Part shown: in pieces, positions 1 to 8,384 of the stretch
How the letters are laid out: the number at the start of each line of letters is the position of its first letter
Numbering within the stretch: position 1 is the stretch's first letter
NCBI GenBank assembly: GCA_015061955.1
Contig: SUVO01000011.1
Span: 38,842-102,841 of the forward strand
Length of the DNA: 64,000 nt
Direction of reading: 5' to 3'
From: Verrucomicrobiaceae bacterium
GTDB lineage: Bacteria; Verrucomicrobiota; Verrucomicrobiia; Opitutales; Intestinicryptomonadaceae
Translations under genes and position numbers: made by a program
Notes under the pieces: model-generated
Told to the model about the DNA's origin: nothing
Seen by the model: the letters and a program-made list of their open reading frames with translations, nothing else
Databases searched by the model: none

Positions 1-1
1 T

Positions 2-286
2 TATTATGAAGGTGTTGAATGGGTTACAATGGCATTGTTCCAAGAAGATTTGTCGTGGCTGATTTCAAAAACATTCCGCGTGGAACAGTCGCTTACAGCA
101 ACACTCGATTTGCAAGATACAAGTAAGTATTCAGCAGTGTTCAAGATGGCTTTGATTGCTCATTTGACAAAAGTTATGGATTTAGCTTTGCGTTATTCGT
201 ATGAGTACGATAATATTTCATCTACAGTTGTTACAACAGAGCAACGCTTGATTTTTGCGTTTGAGTTCCCGTTCAACTGGCAGTAA
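2..286 (+). CDS. C-terminal part of a DUF481-like outer-membrane beta-barrel protein (partial)
   Basis: The reading frame is open from base 2, so the gene starts left of the window and only about 94 C-terminal residues are visible. The sequence alternates hydrophobic and polar residues as in beta strands and ends in an aromatic-rich strand (FAFEFPFNW plus Q), as expected of an outer-membrane barrel. The patterns 'LSWLISKTFRVEQSLT' and 'LRYSYEYDN' resemble the DUF481/YdiY family of salt-induced outer-membrane proteins. The role is unknown. The family call is by pattern only; another small barrel family is possible. Confidence 0.55.
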   Translation, partial: YYEGVEWVTMALFQEDLSWLISKTFRVEQSLTATLDLQDTSKYSAVFKMALIAHLTKVMDLALRYSYEYDNISSTVVTTEQRLIFAFEFPFNWQ

Positions 287-319
287 TTTATATATAACTT
301 AATTAGAAAGAATAAAAAA

Positions 320-1306
320 ATGAAAACTCCAATAAAAGTAGCAATTACTGGCGCAGCAGGCCAGATAGGTTATTCACTATTGTTCCGTATAGCAAGCGGT
401 GCAATCTTTGGTCCAGATCAACCAGTCGAACTTCGTTTGATTGAAATTGAACCAGGTATGAAGGCTTTGGCAGGCGTTAAGATGGAACTTGACGACTGTG
501 CATTCCCACTTTTGAGCAACATAGTAACAACTTGTGATCTTGATGAAGGTTTCAAGGGTGCAAATTGGGCATTGTTGGTTGGTAGTGTTCCAAGAAAGCA
601 AGGTATGGAACGTGGCGATTTGCTTGGTATAAATGGTAAGATTTTCATTGGTCAAGGTCAGGCAATCCAGAGAAATGCAGCCGATGATATTCGCGTGTTG
701 GTAGTAGGTAATCCATGTAATACAAATTGCTGGATTGCAAAGGAAAATGCTCCAGAAATTCCAGCAGATCGTTGGTTCGCGATGACACGTTTGGACGAAT
801 TCCGTGCAAAAGCACAGCTTGCACAAAAAGCAGGTGTACATGTTTCGGAAGTTTCAAATATGACAATTTGGGGTAATCACTCAGCAACACAGTATCCTGA
901 CTTCTATAATGCAAAGATTGGTGGCAAACCAGCAATTGAAGTTATCACTGATGAAGCATGGCTTAAGAACGACTTTATTCCAGTAGTTCAAAAGCGTGGT
1001 GCTGCAATTATCGAAGCACGTGGTTTGTCGAGTGCAGCTAGTGCAGCAAATGCAGCAATTGCAACAGTAAATGCGTTGGTAAATCCAACACCAGCAGGCG
1101 ATTGGTTCAGCGTTGCAGTATGTTCAGATGGTAGCTATGGAACACCAAAGGGTGCAATTACATCGTTGCCAGTTCGTTCAGATGGTAAGAATTGGGAAAT
1201 TGTTCAAGGTTTGGATATCAATGAGTTCTCAAGAGCTAAGATTGATGCTTCGAATGCAGAACTTCTCGATGAGCAAAAAGCAATCAAGGAAATTTTCTCG
1301 AAATAA
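320..1306 (+). CDS. mdh: Malate dehydrogenase (NAD-dependent)
   Basis: This 328-residue enzyme interconverts malate and oxaloacetate with NAD in the cytoplasm. The N-terminal Rossmann motif is GAAGQIG. Further motifs are the substrate-binding TRLDEFRA and the catalytic region 'NMTIWGNHS', which holds the active-site histidine. The length and N-terminus fit the cytosolic-type MDH found in many bacteria outside the Enterobacteria. A strong intrinsic terminator follows 24 bases after the stop codon, so it is the last gene of its transcript. Class I fumarase, the preceding TCA step, is also in the window at 40199-41818 but is not linked to it. Confidence 0.95.
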   Translation: MKTPIKVAITGAAGQIGYSLLFRIASGAIFGPDQPVELRLIEIEPGMKALAGVKMELDDCAFPLLSNIVTTCDLDEGFKGANWALLVGSVPRKQGMERGDLLGINGKIFIGQGQAIQRNAADDIRVLVVGNPCNTNCWIAKENAPEIPADRWFAMTRLDEFRAKAQLAQKAGVHVSEVSNMTIWGNHSATQYPDFYNAKIGGKPAIEVITDEAWLKNDFIPVVQKRGAAIIEARGLSSAASAANAAIATVNALVNPTPAGDWFSVAVCSDGSYGTPKGAITSLPVRSDGKNWEIVQGLDINEFSRAKIDASNAELLDEQKAIKEIFSK

Positions 1307-1330
1307 TATAGAAAGAGATAATTTTGGAAT

Positions 1331-1361
1331 AAAAAAGCAGTCGGTTTCGACTGCTTTTTTT
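1331..1361 (+). terminator. Intrinsic terminator of mdh
   Basis: A 13-bp stem (AAAAAAGCAGTCG with CGACTGCTTTTTT) around a GTTT loop runs straight into a T tract. It ends the mdh transcript and insulates the CRISPR locus from it. The A-rich left flank means it could also work in the other direction. Confidence 0.9.
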
Positions 1362-1409
1362 GTGTGGATGTGAAATTTATAAATAGAAATTAGATTCAAT
1401 AAAAAAGAA

Positions 1410-1439
1410 GAACGGTAGCATACCCCAATGCTACCGTTC
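1410..1439 (-). terminator. Perfect 12-bp hairpin between mdh and the CRISPR leader
   Basis: GAACGGTAGCAT and ATGCTACCGTTC form a perfect stem with a 6-base loop. Read on the minus strand the stem is followed by CTTCTTTTTT, a better U tract than on the plus strand. It may therefore stop minus-strand transcription that crosses the CRISPR array from the cas operon. A plus-strand role at the start of the leader cannot be excluded. Confidence 0.5.
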
Positions 1440-1440
1440 A

Positions 1441-1580
1441 TTTATTTTCTACTTTATTTATTTACCCCATCTCCTATTGGAGAAATTGCTTAATTGTGTT
1501 CAAGTTTTGTGATTTTTTCGCTTATGTCAATACTTTTTTTGTAATTTTTTATAAAAAATGAAAAAATATAAAAAGTACAA
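1441..1580 (+). other. AT-rich putative CRISPR leader
   Basis: These 140 bases sit directly before the first repeat. They have no credible ORF and many A/T runs (TTTTTTT, AAAAAAT). A small TCTCC-TATT-GGAGA hairpin lies at 1470-1483. The crRNA strand inferred from the tracrRNA is plus, so this is the 5' side of the array. I could not pick out a convincing -35/-10 pair. Leader status is inferred from position and composition. Confidence 0.45.
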
Positions 1581-2606
1581 GTTTTGACTTTACAACAAAA
1601 TGTTCTTTTTCAAAATGTGTTTGTCGTCCGTTCTGGTGGACAGGTAGTTTTGACTTTACAACAAAATGTTCTTTTTCAAAATAACGCCTTTTAATTCGCC
1701 ACGCATATATTTTGTTTTGACTTTACAACAAAATGTTCTTTTTCAAAATGTAATTTTGATTTTAATTCTAAACGGTTTTGTTTTGACTTTACAACAAAAT
1801 GTTCTTTTTCAAAATGTGTTAACTGTTATGTTGTTCTTATTATAGGTTTTGACTTTACAACAAAATGTTCTTTTTCAAAATATATGAGTAGCAAAACAAA
1901 AGCTTACATTGGTTTTGACTTTACAACAAAATGTTCTTTTTCAAAATGTTGCCTCTGCACGTCAAATTTAAAATCCGTTTTGACTTTACAACAAAATGTT
2001 CTTTTTCAAAATTCAAATAATTCAATTGGCGAAAAAATCACCGTTTTGACTTTACAACAAAATGTTCTTTTTCAAAATCTTACATCGTATAAGCAAGCAT
2101 CATCAGAGGTTTTGACTTTACAACAAAATGTTCTTTTTCAAAATAACAATCGCAAAGGAAAACAAACAGCAAAGGTTTTGACTTTACAACAAAATGTTCT
2201 TTTTCAAAATTCGGCAAAGACGTATTCAATGGCTGAACTGGTTTTGACTTTACAACAAAATGTTCTTTTTCAAAATTAAATGCTTTACGACAATTAAAAC
2301 TATGAAGTTTTGACTTTACAACAAAATGTTCTTTTTCAAAATATAGAAGGCAGATTGCGACAAGAGACTTGGGTTTTGACTTTACAACAAAATGTTCTTT
2401 TTCAAAATGAAATGGACTCCATTGAGCTTGAATGCAAGGTTTTGACTTTACAACAAAATGTTCTTTTTCAAAATCTTAGTACCTTTCAATGCGGTTTCTT
2501 TTTGGTTTTGACTTTACAACAAAATGTTCTTTTTCAAAATGCTTGAGAGATACATAATGCGGAGCTTTAGGTTTTGACTTTACAACAAAATGTTCTTTTT
2601 CAAAAT
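1581..2606 (+). CRISPR. CRISPR array, 16 identical 36-bp repeats and 15 spacers
   Basis: The repeat begins GTTTTGACTTTACAAC and ends TTCTTTTTCAAAAT (36 bp). It occurs 16 times without a single difference, at 1581, 1647, 1714, 1780, 1846, 1912, 1977, 2043, 2109, 2175, 2241, 2307, 2373, 2439, 2505 and 2571. Spacers are 30 nt, except the second (31) and sixth (29), and all differ. The repeat length, the 30-nt spacers and the GTTTT start are typical of type II. The orientation is set by the adjacent tracrRNA, whose anti-repeat pairs with the first part of the plus-strand repeat. Neither end has a degenerate terminal repeat. No spacer matches another part of this window by eye. Confidence 0.98.
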
Positions 2607-2610
2607 AGTA

Positions 2611-2639
2611 TTGACATAATCTATTATTAAGTTGATACT
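2611..2639 (+). promoter_or_regulatory. Promoter of the tracrRNA
   Basis: A perfect -35 box TTGACA (2611-2616) and a -10-like GATACT (2634-2639) are separated by 17 bp. The -35 box begins only 4 bp after the last CRISPR repeat. Initiation would fall near 2646, just before the anti-repeat. Confidence 0.7.
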
Positions 2640-2645
2640 TACGTA

Positions 2646-2725
2646 TATTTTTAGTTGTAAAGTCTTAACTGATTTTGCCGAATTTTATGCTCTACAGTGT
2701 ACCATAAAATTCGGCATATTTTTAT
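2646..2725 (+). ncRNA. Putative compact tracrRNA for the type II-C Cas9
   Basis: The anti-repeat at 2646-2669 contains GTTGTAAAGTC (2654-2664), the exact reverse complement of repeat positions 6-16. A bulge on each side is followed by more pairing (ATTTT on the left, AAC on the right). After a short linker comes a 14-bp perfect stem (2676-2689 with 2703-2716, 13-base loop) and TTTTT at 2719-2723, which is an intrinsic terminator. The RNA would be about 80 nt with one long hairpin, short for a tracrRNA. It is transcribed toward cas2 and ends about 9 bp from the cas2 stop codon. The call rests on pairing, promoter and terminator together; the ends are predicted. Confidence 0.85.
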
Positions 2726-2733
2726 CTTAGTAT

Positions 2734-3135
2734 TTAAAATAATAAAAAGTTATTGTCTTTTTCATCAATTTTGAATTTTGGCTCCTCGTGCATCAAACTA
2801 TCGAAGAATTCAATTTGTTCGGGAACTTTCTCTAATTCTTTGGGAGTTCTGCTTACGAGTTTACTCATACTCCATTGCTTGTCTGTGAAAAATAATAATC
2901 TAATATCACCAGTTGTGGGAGCGTAAGATTTTACTCGCTCATAATATTTCATCATTCGTTCAAGAGATACGCATGGTCGAGAATAGACAGAGTACTGAAT
3001 CATTATAAAACCATCATCTAATAGGGCTTTTCTAAATCGCGTAGCTTCTTTGCGTTCTTCTTCAAGAAGAACGGGTAAGTCGAACATTGCCATTAACCAT
3101 CCCATTCTGAACGGACTTTTCTTTTTTACTGACAT
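2734..3135 (-). CDS. cas2: CRISPR-associated endonuclease Cas2
   Basis: The protein is about 133 residues and is the non-catalytic partner of Cas1 in the spacer-integration complex. It has the ferredoxin-like N-terminal strand 'WLMAMFDLPV' with the conserved Asp, then 'FIMIQYSVYSRP', typical of type II Cas2. I chose the ATG at 3135 because it overlaps the cas1 stop by one base (TAATG), a standard coupling arrangement. An in-frame ATG at 3156 would add seven residues inside cas1. It is the last gene of cas9-cas1-cas2, converging on the tracrRNA. Confidence 0.92.
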   Translation of the reverse strand: MSVKKKSPFRMGWLMAMFDLPVLLEEERKEATRFRKALLDDGFIMIQYSVYSRPCVSLERMMKYYERVKSYAPTTGDIRLLFFTDKQWSMSKLVSRTPKELEKVPEQIEFFDSLMHEEPKFKIDEKDNNFLLF

Positions 3136-4028
3136 TAATTTAATAGCGGAACCCAAAGATTATCTGCTTTTTTGTTTCGATAAACGTTTGCGAGACTTTC
3201 GCAAATTACATCGGAAGCATCTATTAGTTTTATACTTCTTGTGCTTTTCTTTACTCTAAATTCTTTTAAAAATCGTCCAAAGTAAATTGCCCATGCTCGA
3301 ATATTTGGAACATCTATACTAGTAATGTATTTGTACAAAGCAAAATCTACAAACGCTCTAAAAGGTTCTATTAAATCATAAACAAGAGGTGTGTTTTTAT
3401 AATATGTTTTATGATTTACTCCTAATAAATAATTTAAGCCTGCAACAATTATGCTTCTGTGAATTATGCCTCCCATAATACCATATCCATAATTTAGATA
3501 AATGTTTATTGGCGAATTTTCATCAGTTGGATTTCTACGTTGGCCATATTCGCCAAGTGCTGGGAAGTAATGTTTCCAATATTCTTTTGCACACCAAGCT
3601 TCGTTTATTTCTGATATTTGTAATTTCGCCATTTCTGCGAGGCGAAAATTTTTTACACCTATTCTATTTAAACAAGAAACATTGTTTTGAACTTTTGCCA
3701 AAAGAAGTCTTCGCCATATTGCGGTATTGAGATTTTTATTTCCAGCACATTGATTCAATACAACACGGGCATCGTATGTTCGGTTATTAGGAATAGTAAT
3801 TCCTACCGGTTTGAAATTTTTACAATGGATTATTAAAGCGTCGTAATCAGCCAATGTTGACATTATTGCACCACTTATTGACACGGTTTCATTCAACAAT
3901 ACAACAGCTCGCAAATCTTCTAAAGCAATTTTACCCAGAACAGAATTATCTTTCCTGCACACCAACAAACCTCTCTCTTTGGTGAGTTTACAACCATAGT
4001 CTGCGATGTGCAAGATGTGATAACTCAT
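3135..4028 (-). CDS. cas1: CRISPR-associated endonuclease Cas1
   Basis: This 297-residue integrase catalyses insertion of new spacers together with Cas2. Likely metal ligands are Glu143 ('NEAWCAKEYW'), His206 ('GVNHK') and Asp218/Glu221 ('YDLIEPFRAF'). This matches the E-H-D/E triad of Cas1. The length is typical of type II Cas1. It starts 8 bases after the cas9 stop codon and shares one base with cas2. No cas4 or csn2 is beside it, which argues for subtype II-C. Confidence 0.96.
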   Translation of the reverse strand: MSYHILHIADYGCKLTKERGLLVCRKDNSVLGKIALEDLRAVVLLNETVSISGAIMSTLADYDALIIHCKNFKPVGITIPNNRTYDARVVLNQCAGNKNLNTAIWRRLLLAKVQNNVSCLNRIGVKNFRLAEMAKLQISEINEAWCAKEYWKHYFPALGEYGQRRNPTDENSPINIYLNYGYGIMGGIIHRSIIVAGLNYLLGVNHKTYYKNTPLVYDLIEPFRAFVDFALYKYITSIDVPNIRAWAIYFGRFLKEFRVKKSTRSIKLIDASDVICESLANVYRNKKADNLWVPLLN

Positions 4029-4036
4029 ATTATTTT

Positions 4037-7000
4037 CTAATATTCCATAGTAATGCGTTTCATGCCTGCTTGCATTAAGTAATTTATTGATATTGGGCTT
4101 TTGGTTTTTTCTCCGTTTGCATTGGTGAGAACTGCGAAACCATTTGTCTTTATCGTATTGAGCAAGTAAATACCTTTCGGAAGAAGTGGAATACCAACAT
4201 CGTTATAAACATCGTCTTCAAGCTTTACTAAGCATCTCGAACGGAATACTCCAGCAATTTCAACAAAGTCTTTCTTTTGCTTCAACGATTCAAGCACCGT
4301 TTGCTTAGATGCATGTGTATAAATTGGTGCAACGTAATATTTGCCGTTTTTCGATTTCCAAATAATCTGTCCCTTATGCGCATCTCCTTTGCGATATGCA
4401 CCACAATTATCTTTAGATAAATCTTTGTATTCGTCAGGATTGCCAACGAAAGCTTGTACCCTAATTATGCGAGTACCATTCCCATGTTTTGCTGGAATGC
4501 GAATAGTATTGCACCAGTTTATCCACTCTTCTTCCGATGGATTTGTATCAACAAATTCCTTTATTATATTGCGAATAACCGGATTGATTATTCCTTTACT
4601 TCCACTATTGACAAGTTTTTGTATTGTAGAAATATCGAATACTGGTTTTAACCCACTCTTGTATGCTAATTCAATAAGATTAAATTTTTTTACAATACAT
4701 TCTTTACCATTTATTATGCGTTTTGCGTAAATGCTTTCTTCTAATCTTGGTTTTTTAGTTGCTACTTCATTAGGGATTATCGCGTCGAGATATTTTCTAA
4801 AATAAGCTTCTGCATCTTTTGCAATCTTAATTGGAAGGATTTGATTACTTTTTGTTTTCTTTACATTTATTCCAGTTGGAGCAAAGCACAAACACATTGC
4901 ATCGAGAGCATGGTGTTTTTTGTTTGCACGATTTTTCTTTTCTAATTCTTCATGTTTCTTAAGGATTTCGACTTCCGTAAGCTTAGTTTTATCTATAACT
5001 GTATTGTGCAAAATAACGTTCAACCCATACGCTCCTCGAATACTTGCTGTTACACTTCCAGATACTGTAAAGACTCTCTTTTGACCAGTAGTACCACCAA
5101 ATTGAAAACCAAAATGCAAACATGCAATACGTTGTGCAAGTTTTGCAATCCATGCAGTTTCAGCAAGAGCTGTATATTTTTCAACAAGCTCTTCGGCGTT
5201 TTCAGATAACAACAAAGCTACACGTTTTTTACCTAACTCTTTTGTTCTAGAACGAACTCTATCAACGTAGCTTGCCCATCTTTGTTTGTCAGAACAGAGC
5301 CATTCGAATGGAGTTTTATTATCTTTTTCTTTATTCGTTTTTTCATCGGTAAGAACATAGTTGTATTGAGCGTCTGGACCACCTCGGCTACGTGGAACAA
5401 TATGTTCTATTTCGAGAGATGGTAAATCGCTAGGGGATATAGCATTTCCAGTATATAGACATATTCCACCTTGCTTTTGAAGAAGTTCAAGCTTAAGGAG
5501 CATTTTATTACCCTTGAAACCTTCTTCATCTAATTTTTTTGCGATGTCTAATTTTTCTTTTGCGCGTTTTTTTATTGCATCTTGTAAATCTTTTTTTGCT
5601 TTCTTCCCAAGGAAGTCTTCACGCACAAATTCAAGAACTATTTTGTCTGGAGCCCCAAACTTCTTTTCAAGTGATTTTATGCGTTCATAGAAAAACGCCA
5701 ATCGATGTCTAACTATTGGGTCATTTTGCGAACCTATTATTTTATTTATTTGCTCAGCCGAGTTTGTATTTTGTGATATTGCATACTGATACGTTTCAAC
5801 ATCGGGAATATAAATACCATTCCATGATGTTGCATTCATAAGTTTTATGAAATCTAAATCGGTTACAACTAAACCTTTATTTGTGTCGGTGTTTGTAATG
5901 GCTTTTATCTTTTCTTGATAAAATTCATTTGGTGATATTCCTGAAAAGATAAGTTCTTTTAAAAGCTTCATTGCAGGACGAGAAAATGAAGATCTGCCAC
6001 TTTCGCTTGGTGCTTCTATCTCTGATTGGTCTTCATTTAAAACCGAAGCCCCTAATTCTTTGAACAACTTTTTTACATTTGTTTTTGTAAGTTTGAATTT
6101 GTTGTTTTTTGCTAAATCAAAGGCTTTTTTAAATTCTTCAAATGTTAAAGAATCTTCTTTGTTGTTTCTAAAAAAACGTAGGTTTAGTAGCTTTAATGCA
6201 AGCGTTATTTCGTAATGTAATAAATCGTTTTCTGATTTTATTTCATCAAGTTTCTTTACTTTGCATACGTTAAAACGTGGTATAAGTTTACACTTATTTA
6301 CAATGCGATTATCAAAGCACGGTATTTTTTGTCCAAGTGCTGTCCAATCTGTATCTGCTCCACGTTTGAGGTTGAATTCCTTTCGCATTGTTGGATCGAA
6401 CGAGGCATACGGCTTTTCAGTAATACCATATAAAATGTACATTGCCTTGTTTTTTAACTTTGGAAATTGAAGCGATGCCATTTCAACCAATTTAATAAAT
6501 TCGGCTTCCACGTATTTGCGTGGGATCACATAGCATTTGGCTTTTTGCGCTTGATTGTCTATACGTAAGTTAACCTGATCCGGATTTTCTGGATTCCACA
6601 AGCCCATTTTATAAGCTTTAAAGAAACATGAATAATCGAACTTAGATCTTAATTTCTCATCTAATTTTGGTAAGTTTGTTAAGAGTTCGTCTTTTTCGCG
6701 TTCAAATTCCTTTAGTTTTTGTGAATACTCATTATTTTCTTTTGAGGAAGTTTCGGTTTCTTTCCATGGCAAATTTTCATCGTATCCACGATTTTGAATT
6801 GCGGAATTAAGTGCTTTAAAAACCTGCCAACTCTCGAGCTTTTCTCCTAAAATAAGTTTACAACGTAACGCAATTGAGTTGTAACATATGTTTTCATTAG
6901 CCGAGGGGAACTCTTTTTCTAAGCGAACGTCGCCTTTTGAAACGAGTTGCCATTTCCCATCTACGATATCAACTTTTCTACGTTGTAGTACATCAATGCC

Positions 7001-7225
7001 ACATTCCTGCAAACATTTTTCTAAAAATTTCTCACGCGCAAGATGTGCCTTGCGTGTACGCATTTGACGTCTTGCGTTTGCTGCTGTTTTTATTTCTGCA
7101 AATTCTGGATCAATTATGAGCGATTGAACATGCTTGAATTCATATCCAATTCTGACAGCTTCTCCGAGAGAGCCTTTACCCATATCAAATCCCCAAATAT
7201 GTTCGTTTGTATTATTCATAATCAT
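4037..7225 (-). CDS. cas9: Type II-C CRISPR RNA-guided endonuclease Cas9 (1062 aa)
   Basis: This is the effector nuclease that cuts DNA guided by crRNA and tracrRNA. Its parts in order are: RuvC-I 'WGFDMGKGS' with Asp14; an Arg-rich bridge helix at about 48-72; the recognition lobe; RuvC-II 'IVLEF' with Glu532; an HNH domain with 'EIEHIVPRSRGG' (His608) and Asn631; RuvC-III 'HHALDA' with His771 and Asp775; and a C-terminal PAM-interacting region. All catalytic positions are filled, so it should be active. The residue before the HNH histidine is Glu607 where Asp is common. The size is in the small type II-C range (about 1000-1100 aa). No Shine-Dalgarno sequence is seen and the predicted 5' leader is very short. 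An internal ATG two codons later is an alternative start. Confidence 0.97.
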   Translation of the reverse strand: MIMNNTNEHIWGFDMGKGSLGEAVRIGYEFKHVQSLIIDPEFAEIKTAANARRQMRTRKAHLAREKFLEKCLQECGIDVLQRRKVDIVDGKWQLVSKGDVRLEKEFPSANENICYNSIALRCKLILGEKLESWQVFKALNSAIQNRGYDENLPWKETETSSKENNEYSQKLKEFEREKDELLTNLPKLDEKLRSKFDYSCFFKAYKMGLWNPENPDQVNLRIDNQAQKAKCYVIPRKYVEAEFIKLVEMASLQFPKLKNKAMYILYGITEKPYASFDPTMRKEFNLKRGADTDWTALGQKIPCFDNRIVNKCKLIPRFNVCKVKKLDEIKSENDLLHYEITLALKLLNLRFFRNNKEDSLTFEEFKKAFDLAKNNKFKLTKTNVKKLFKELGASVLNEDQSEIEAPSESGRSSFSRPAMKLLKELIFSGISPNEFYQEKIKAITNTDTNKGLVVTDLDFIKLMNATSWNGIYIPDVETYQYAISQNTNSAEQINKIIGSQNDPIVRHRLAFFYERIKSLEKKFGAPDKIVLEFVREDFLGKKAKKDLQDAIKKRAKEKLDIAKKLDEEGFKGNKMLLKLELLQKQGGICLYTGNAISPSDLPSLEIEHIVPRSRGGPDAQYNYVLTDEKTNKEKDNKTPFEWLCSDKQRWASYVDRVRSRTKELGKKRVALLLSENAEELVEKYTALAETAWIAKLAQRIACLHFGFQFGGTTGQKRVFTVSGSVTASIRGAYGLNVILHNTVIDKTKLTEVEILKKHEELEKKNRANKKHHALDAMCLCFAPTGINVKKTKSNQILPIKIAKDAEAYFRKYLDAIIPNEVATKKPRLEESIYAKRIINGKECIVKKFNLIELAYKSGLKPVFDISTIQKLVNSGSKGIINPVIRNIIKEFVDTNPSEEEWINWCNTIRIPAKHGNGTRIIRVQAFVGNPDEYKDLSKDNCGAYRKGDAHKGQIIWKSKNGKYYVAPIYTHASKQTVLESLKQKKDFVEIAGVFRSRCLVKLEDDVYNDVGIPLLPKGIYLLNTIKTNGFAVLTNANGEKTKSPISINYLMQAGMKRITMEY

Positions 7226-7239
7226 TTTTTGCTATGAAA

Positions 7240-7268
7240 AATCTAAATATTTGCTTTTATTAAGTCAA
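7240..7268 (-). promoter_or_regulatory. Candidate promoter of the cas9-cas1-cas2 operon
   Basis: On the minus strand TTGACT (7263-7268) and TAGATT (7240-7245) are separated by 17 bp. A start near 7233 would leave under 10 nt before the cas9 ATG, a nearly leaderless mRNA. That fits the lack of a ribosome-binding site. The rest of the 112-bp divergent gap must also hold the promoter for the plus-strand glycosyltransferase gene. Confidence 0.45.
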
Positions 7269-7337
7269 ACTATTTCTATTTTATAAATTAAATTTTCTTA
7301 GAAAAATGTTGCCATATGTTAAATTATTACGATACTT

Positions 7338-8321
7338 ATGCACATGAATTCTATTGCCGACAATCCTAAGCTCGTTTCTTTTGACGGATTATTTTCTGCC
7401 ATCGTACCTTGCAAAAATGAAGAAGATATGATTCCTATCTTTTACGAGAATTTTATTGCTGAAATGGCAAAATTTCAAAACCCAAATTTCGAAATTATTT
7501 TCATAGACGACGGTTCTACTGATTACACTTTAAATCAACTAAAGCAATTAGCTACCAAAGATTCTCGCGTAAAATACATATCGTTTTCTAGAAATTTCGG
7601 TAAGGAAGCCGCTATGTACGCTGGCTTTAAACACGCAAAAGGTGATTTTGTAGCCATTATGGACGCTGATTTACAAGACCCTCCATCTCTACTAACTGAG
7701 ATGTTCCAAAAAATAAAAGACTGCGATTGTGTTGCTACACGCAGATCTACTCGCACAAACGAACCCCCTGTACGCTCTTTTTTTGCAAGGCTTTTTTACA
7801 AGGTTTTAAACCTGTTATCACCACTTAAATTCAAAGAAGGCGCTCGAGATTTTCGTCTGATGCGTCGCAGAGTTGTTGACGAAATTTTACGCATGGGCGA
7901 AGTCAATCGCTTTTTGAAAGGTATGTACGAATGGGTCGGTTTTAAAACAGAATGGATTGAATACGAAAACTGCCCACGCGTAGCAGGGCAAACTAAATGG
8001 TCGTTAGCTGGATTAGGTTTATATTCGGTTGAAGCTTTTACATCGTTTTCTACGGTACCGTTAGCTATTGTATCGGTAGTTGGATTGGCGTTTTGCTTAT
8101 TATCGTTAGTGGCAATAATATTTGTTAGTATTCGGCAGTTGATGTTTCACAACTCGGCTTTCGGGTGGACATCTATGGTATGTATTCTGTTCTTCTTAAG
8201 TGGACTTCAGCTATTTTGTTTGGGAATTATTGGACAGTATATGTCGAAGATATATTTAGAAACCAAAAGACGACAACCATACATAATTCAAGAGGCAAAC
8301 ATAGATATTCCTGAATTGTAA
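7338..8321 (+). CDS. GtrB/DPM1-like polyprenyl-phosphate glycosyltransferase (GT2)
   Basis: The protein has 327 residues. It has an N-terminal GT2 domain with 'AIVPCKNEE', 'IDDGST', and the metal-binding 'MDADLQDP' that is characteristic of the dolichol/undecaprenyl-phosphate glycosyltransferase subfamily. The segment 'RDFRLMRR' follows. Two C-terminal membrane helices lie at about 235-260 and 270-300. Such enzymes load a sugar onto a lipid carrier at the inner membrane for surface-polymer modification. The sugar is not predictable. It reads away from cas9 and is separated by 63 bp from the next gene. Confidence 0.88.
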   Translation: MHMNSIADNPKLVSFDGLFSAIVPCKNEEDMIPIFYENFIAEMAKFQNPNFEIIFIDDGSTDYTLNQLKQLATKDSRVKYISFSRNFGKEAAMYAGFKHAKGDFVAIMDADLQDPPSLLTEMFQKIKDCDCVATRRSTRTNEPPVRSFFARLFYKVLNLLSPLKFKEGARDFRLMRRRVVDEILRMGEVNRFLKGMYEWVGFKTEWIEYENCPRVAGQTKWSLAGLGLYSVEAFTSFSTVPLAIVSVVGLAFCLLSLVAIIFVSIRQLMFHNSAFGWTSMVCILFFLSGLQLFCLGIIGQYMSKIYLETKRRQPYIIQEANIDIPEL

Positions 8322-8384
8322 AAATAATTAGAAATTTCAAAAAAGCTCGACATCTACATTAGTATGTGAAAAACTGCTTACCCA

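Noticed and set aside
645..935. Minus-strand ORFs across mdh, ahcY, ileS and other conserved genes
   Set aside because: They are antisense shadows with Cys/Phe-rich low-complexity translations and no starts or neighbours supporting them.
1884..2546. Open reading frames giving repeated 'VLTLQQNVLFQN' peptides
   Set aside because: They are translations of the CRISPR repeats; the 66-bp period keeps the frame open. Not proteins.
1581..2606. Promoter inside each CRISPR repeat, as in Neisseria type II-C
   Set aside because: TTGACT in the repeat is followed by CAAAAT only after 21 bp, too long, and CAAAAT is a weak -10.
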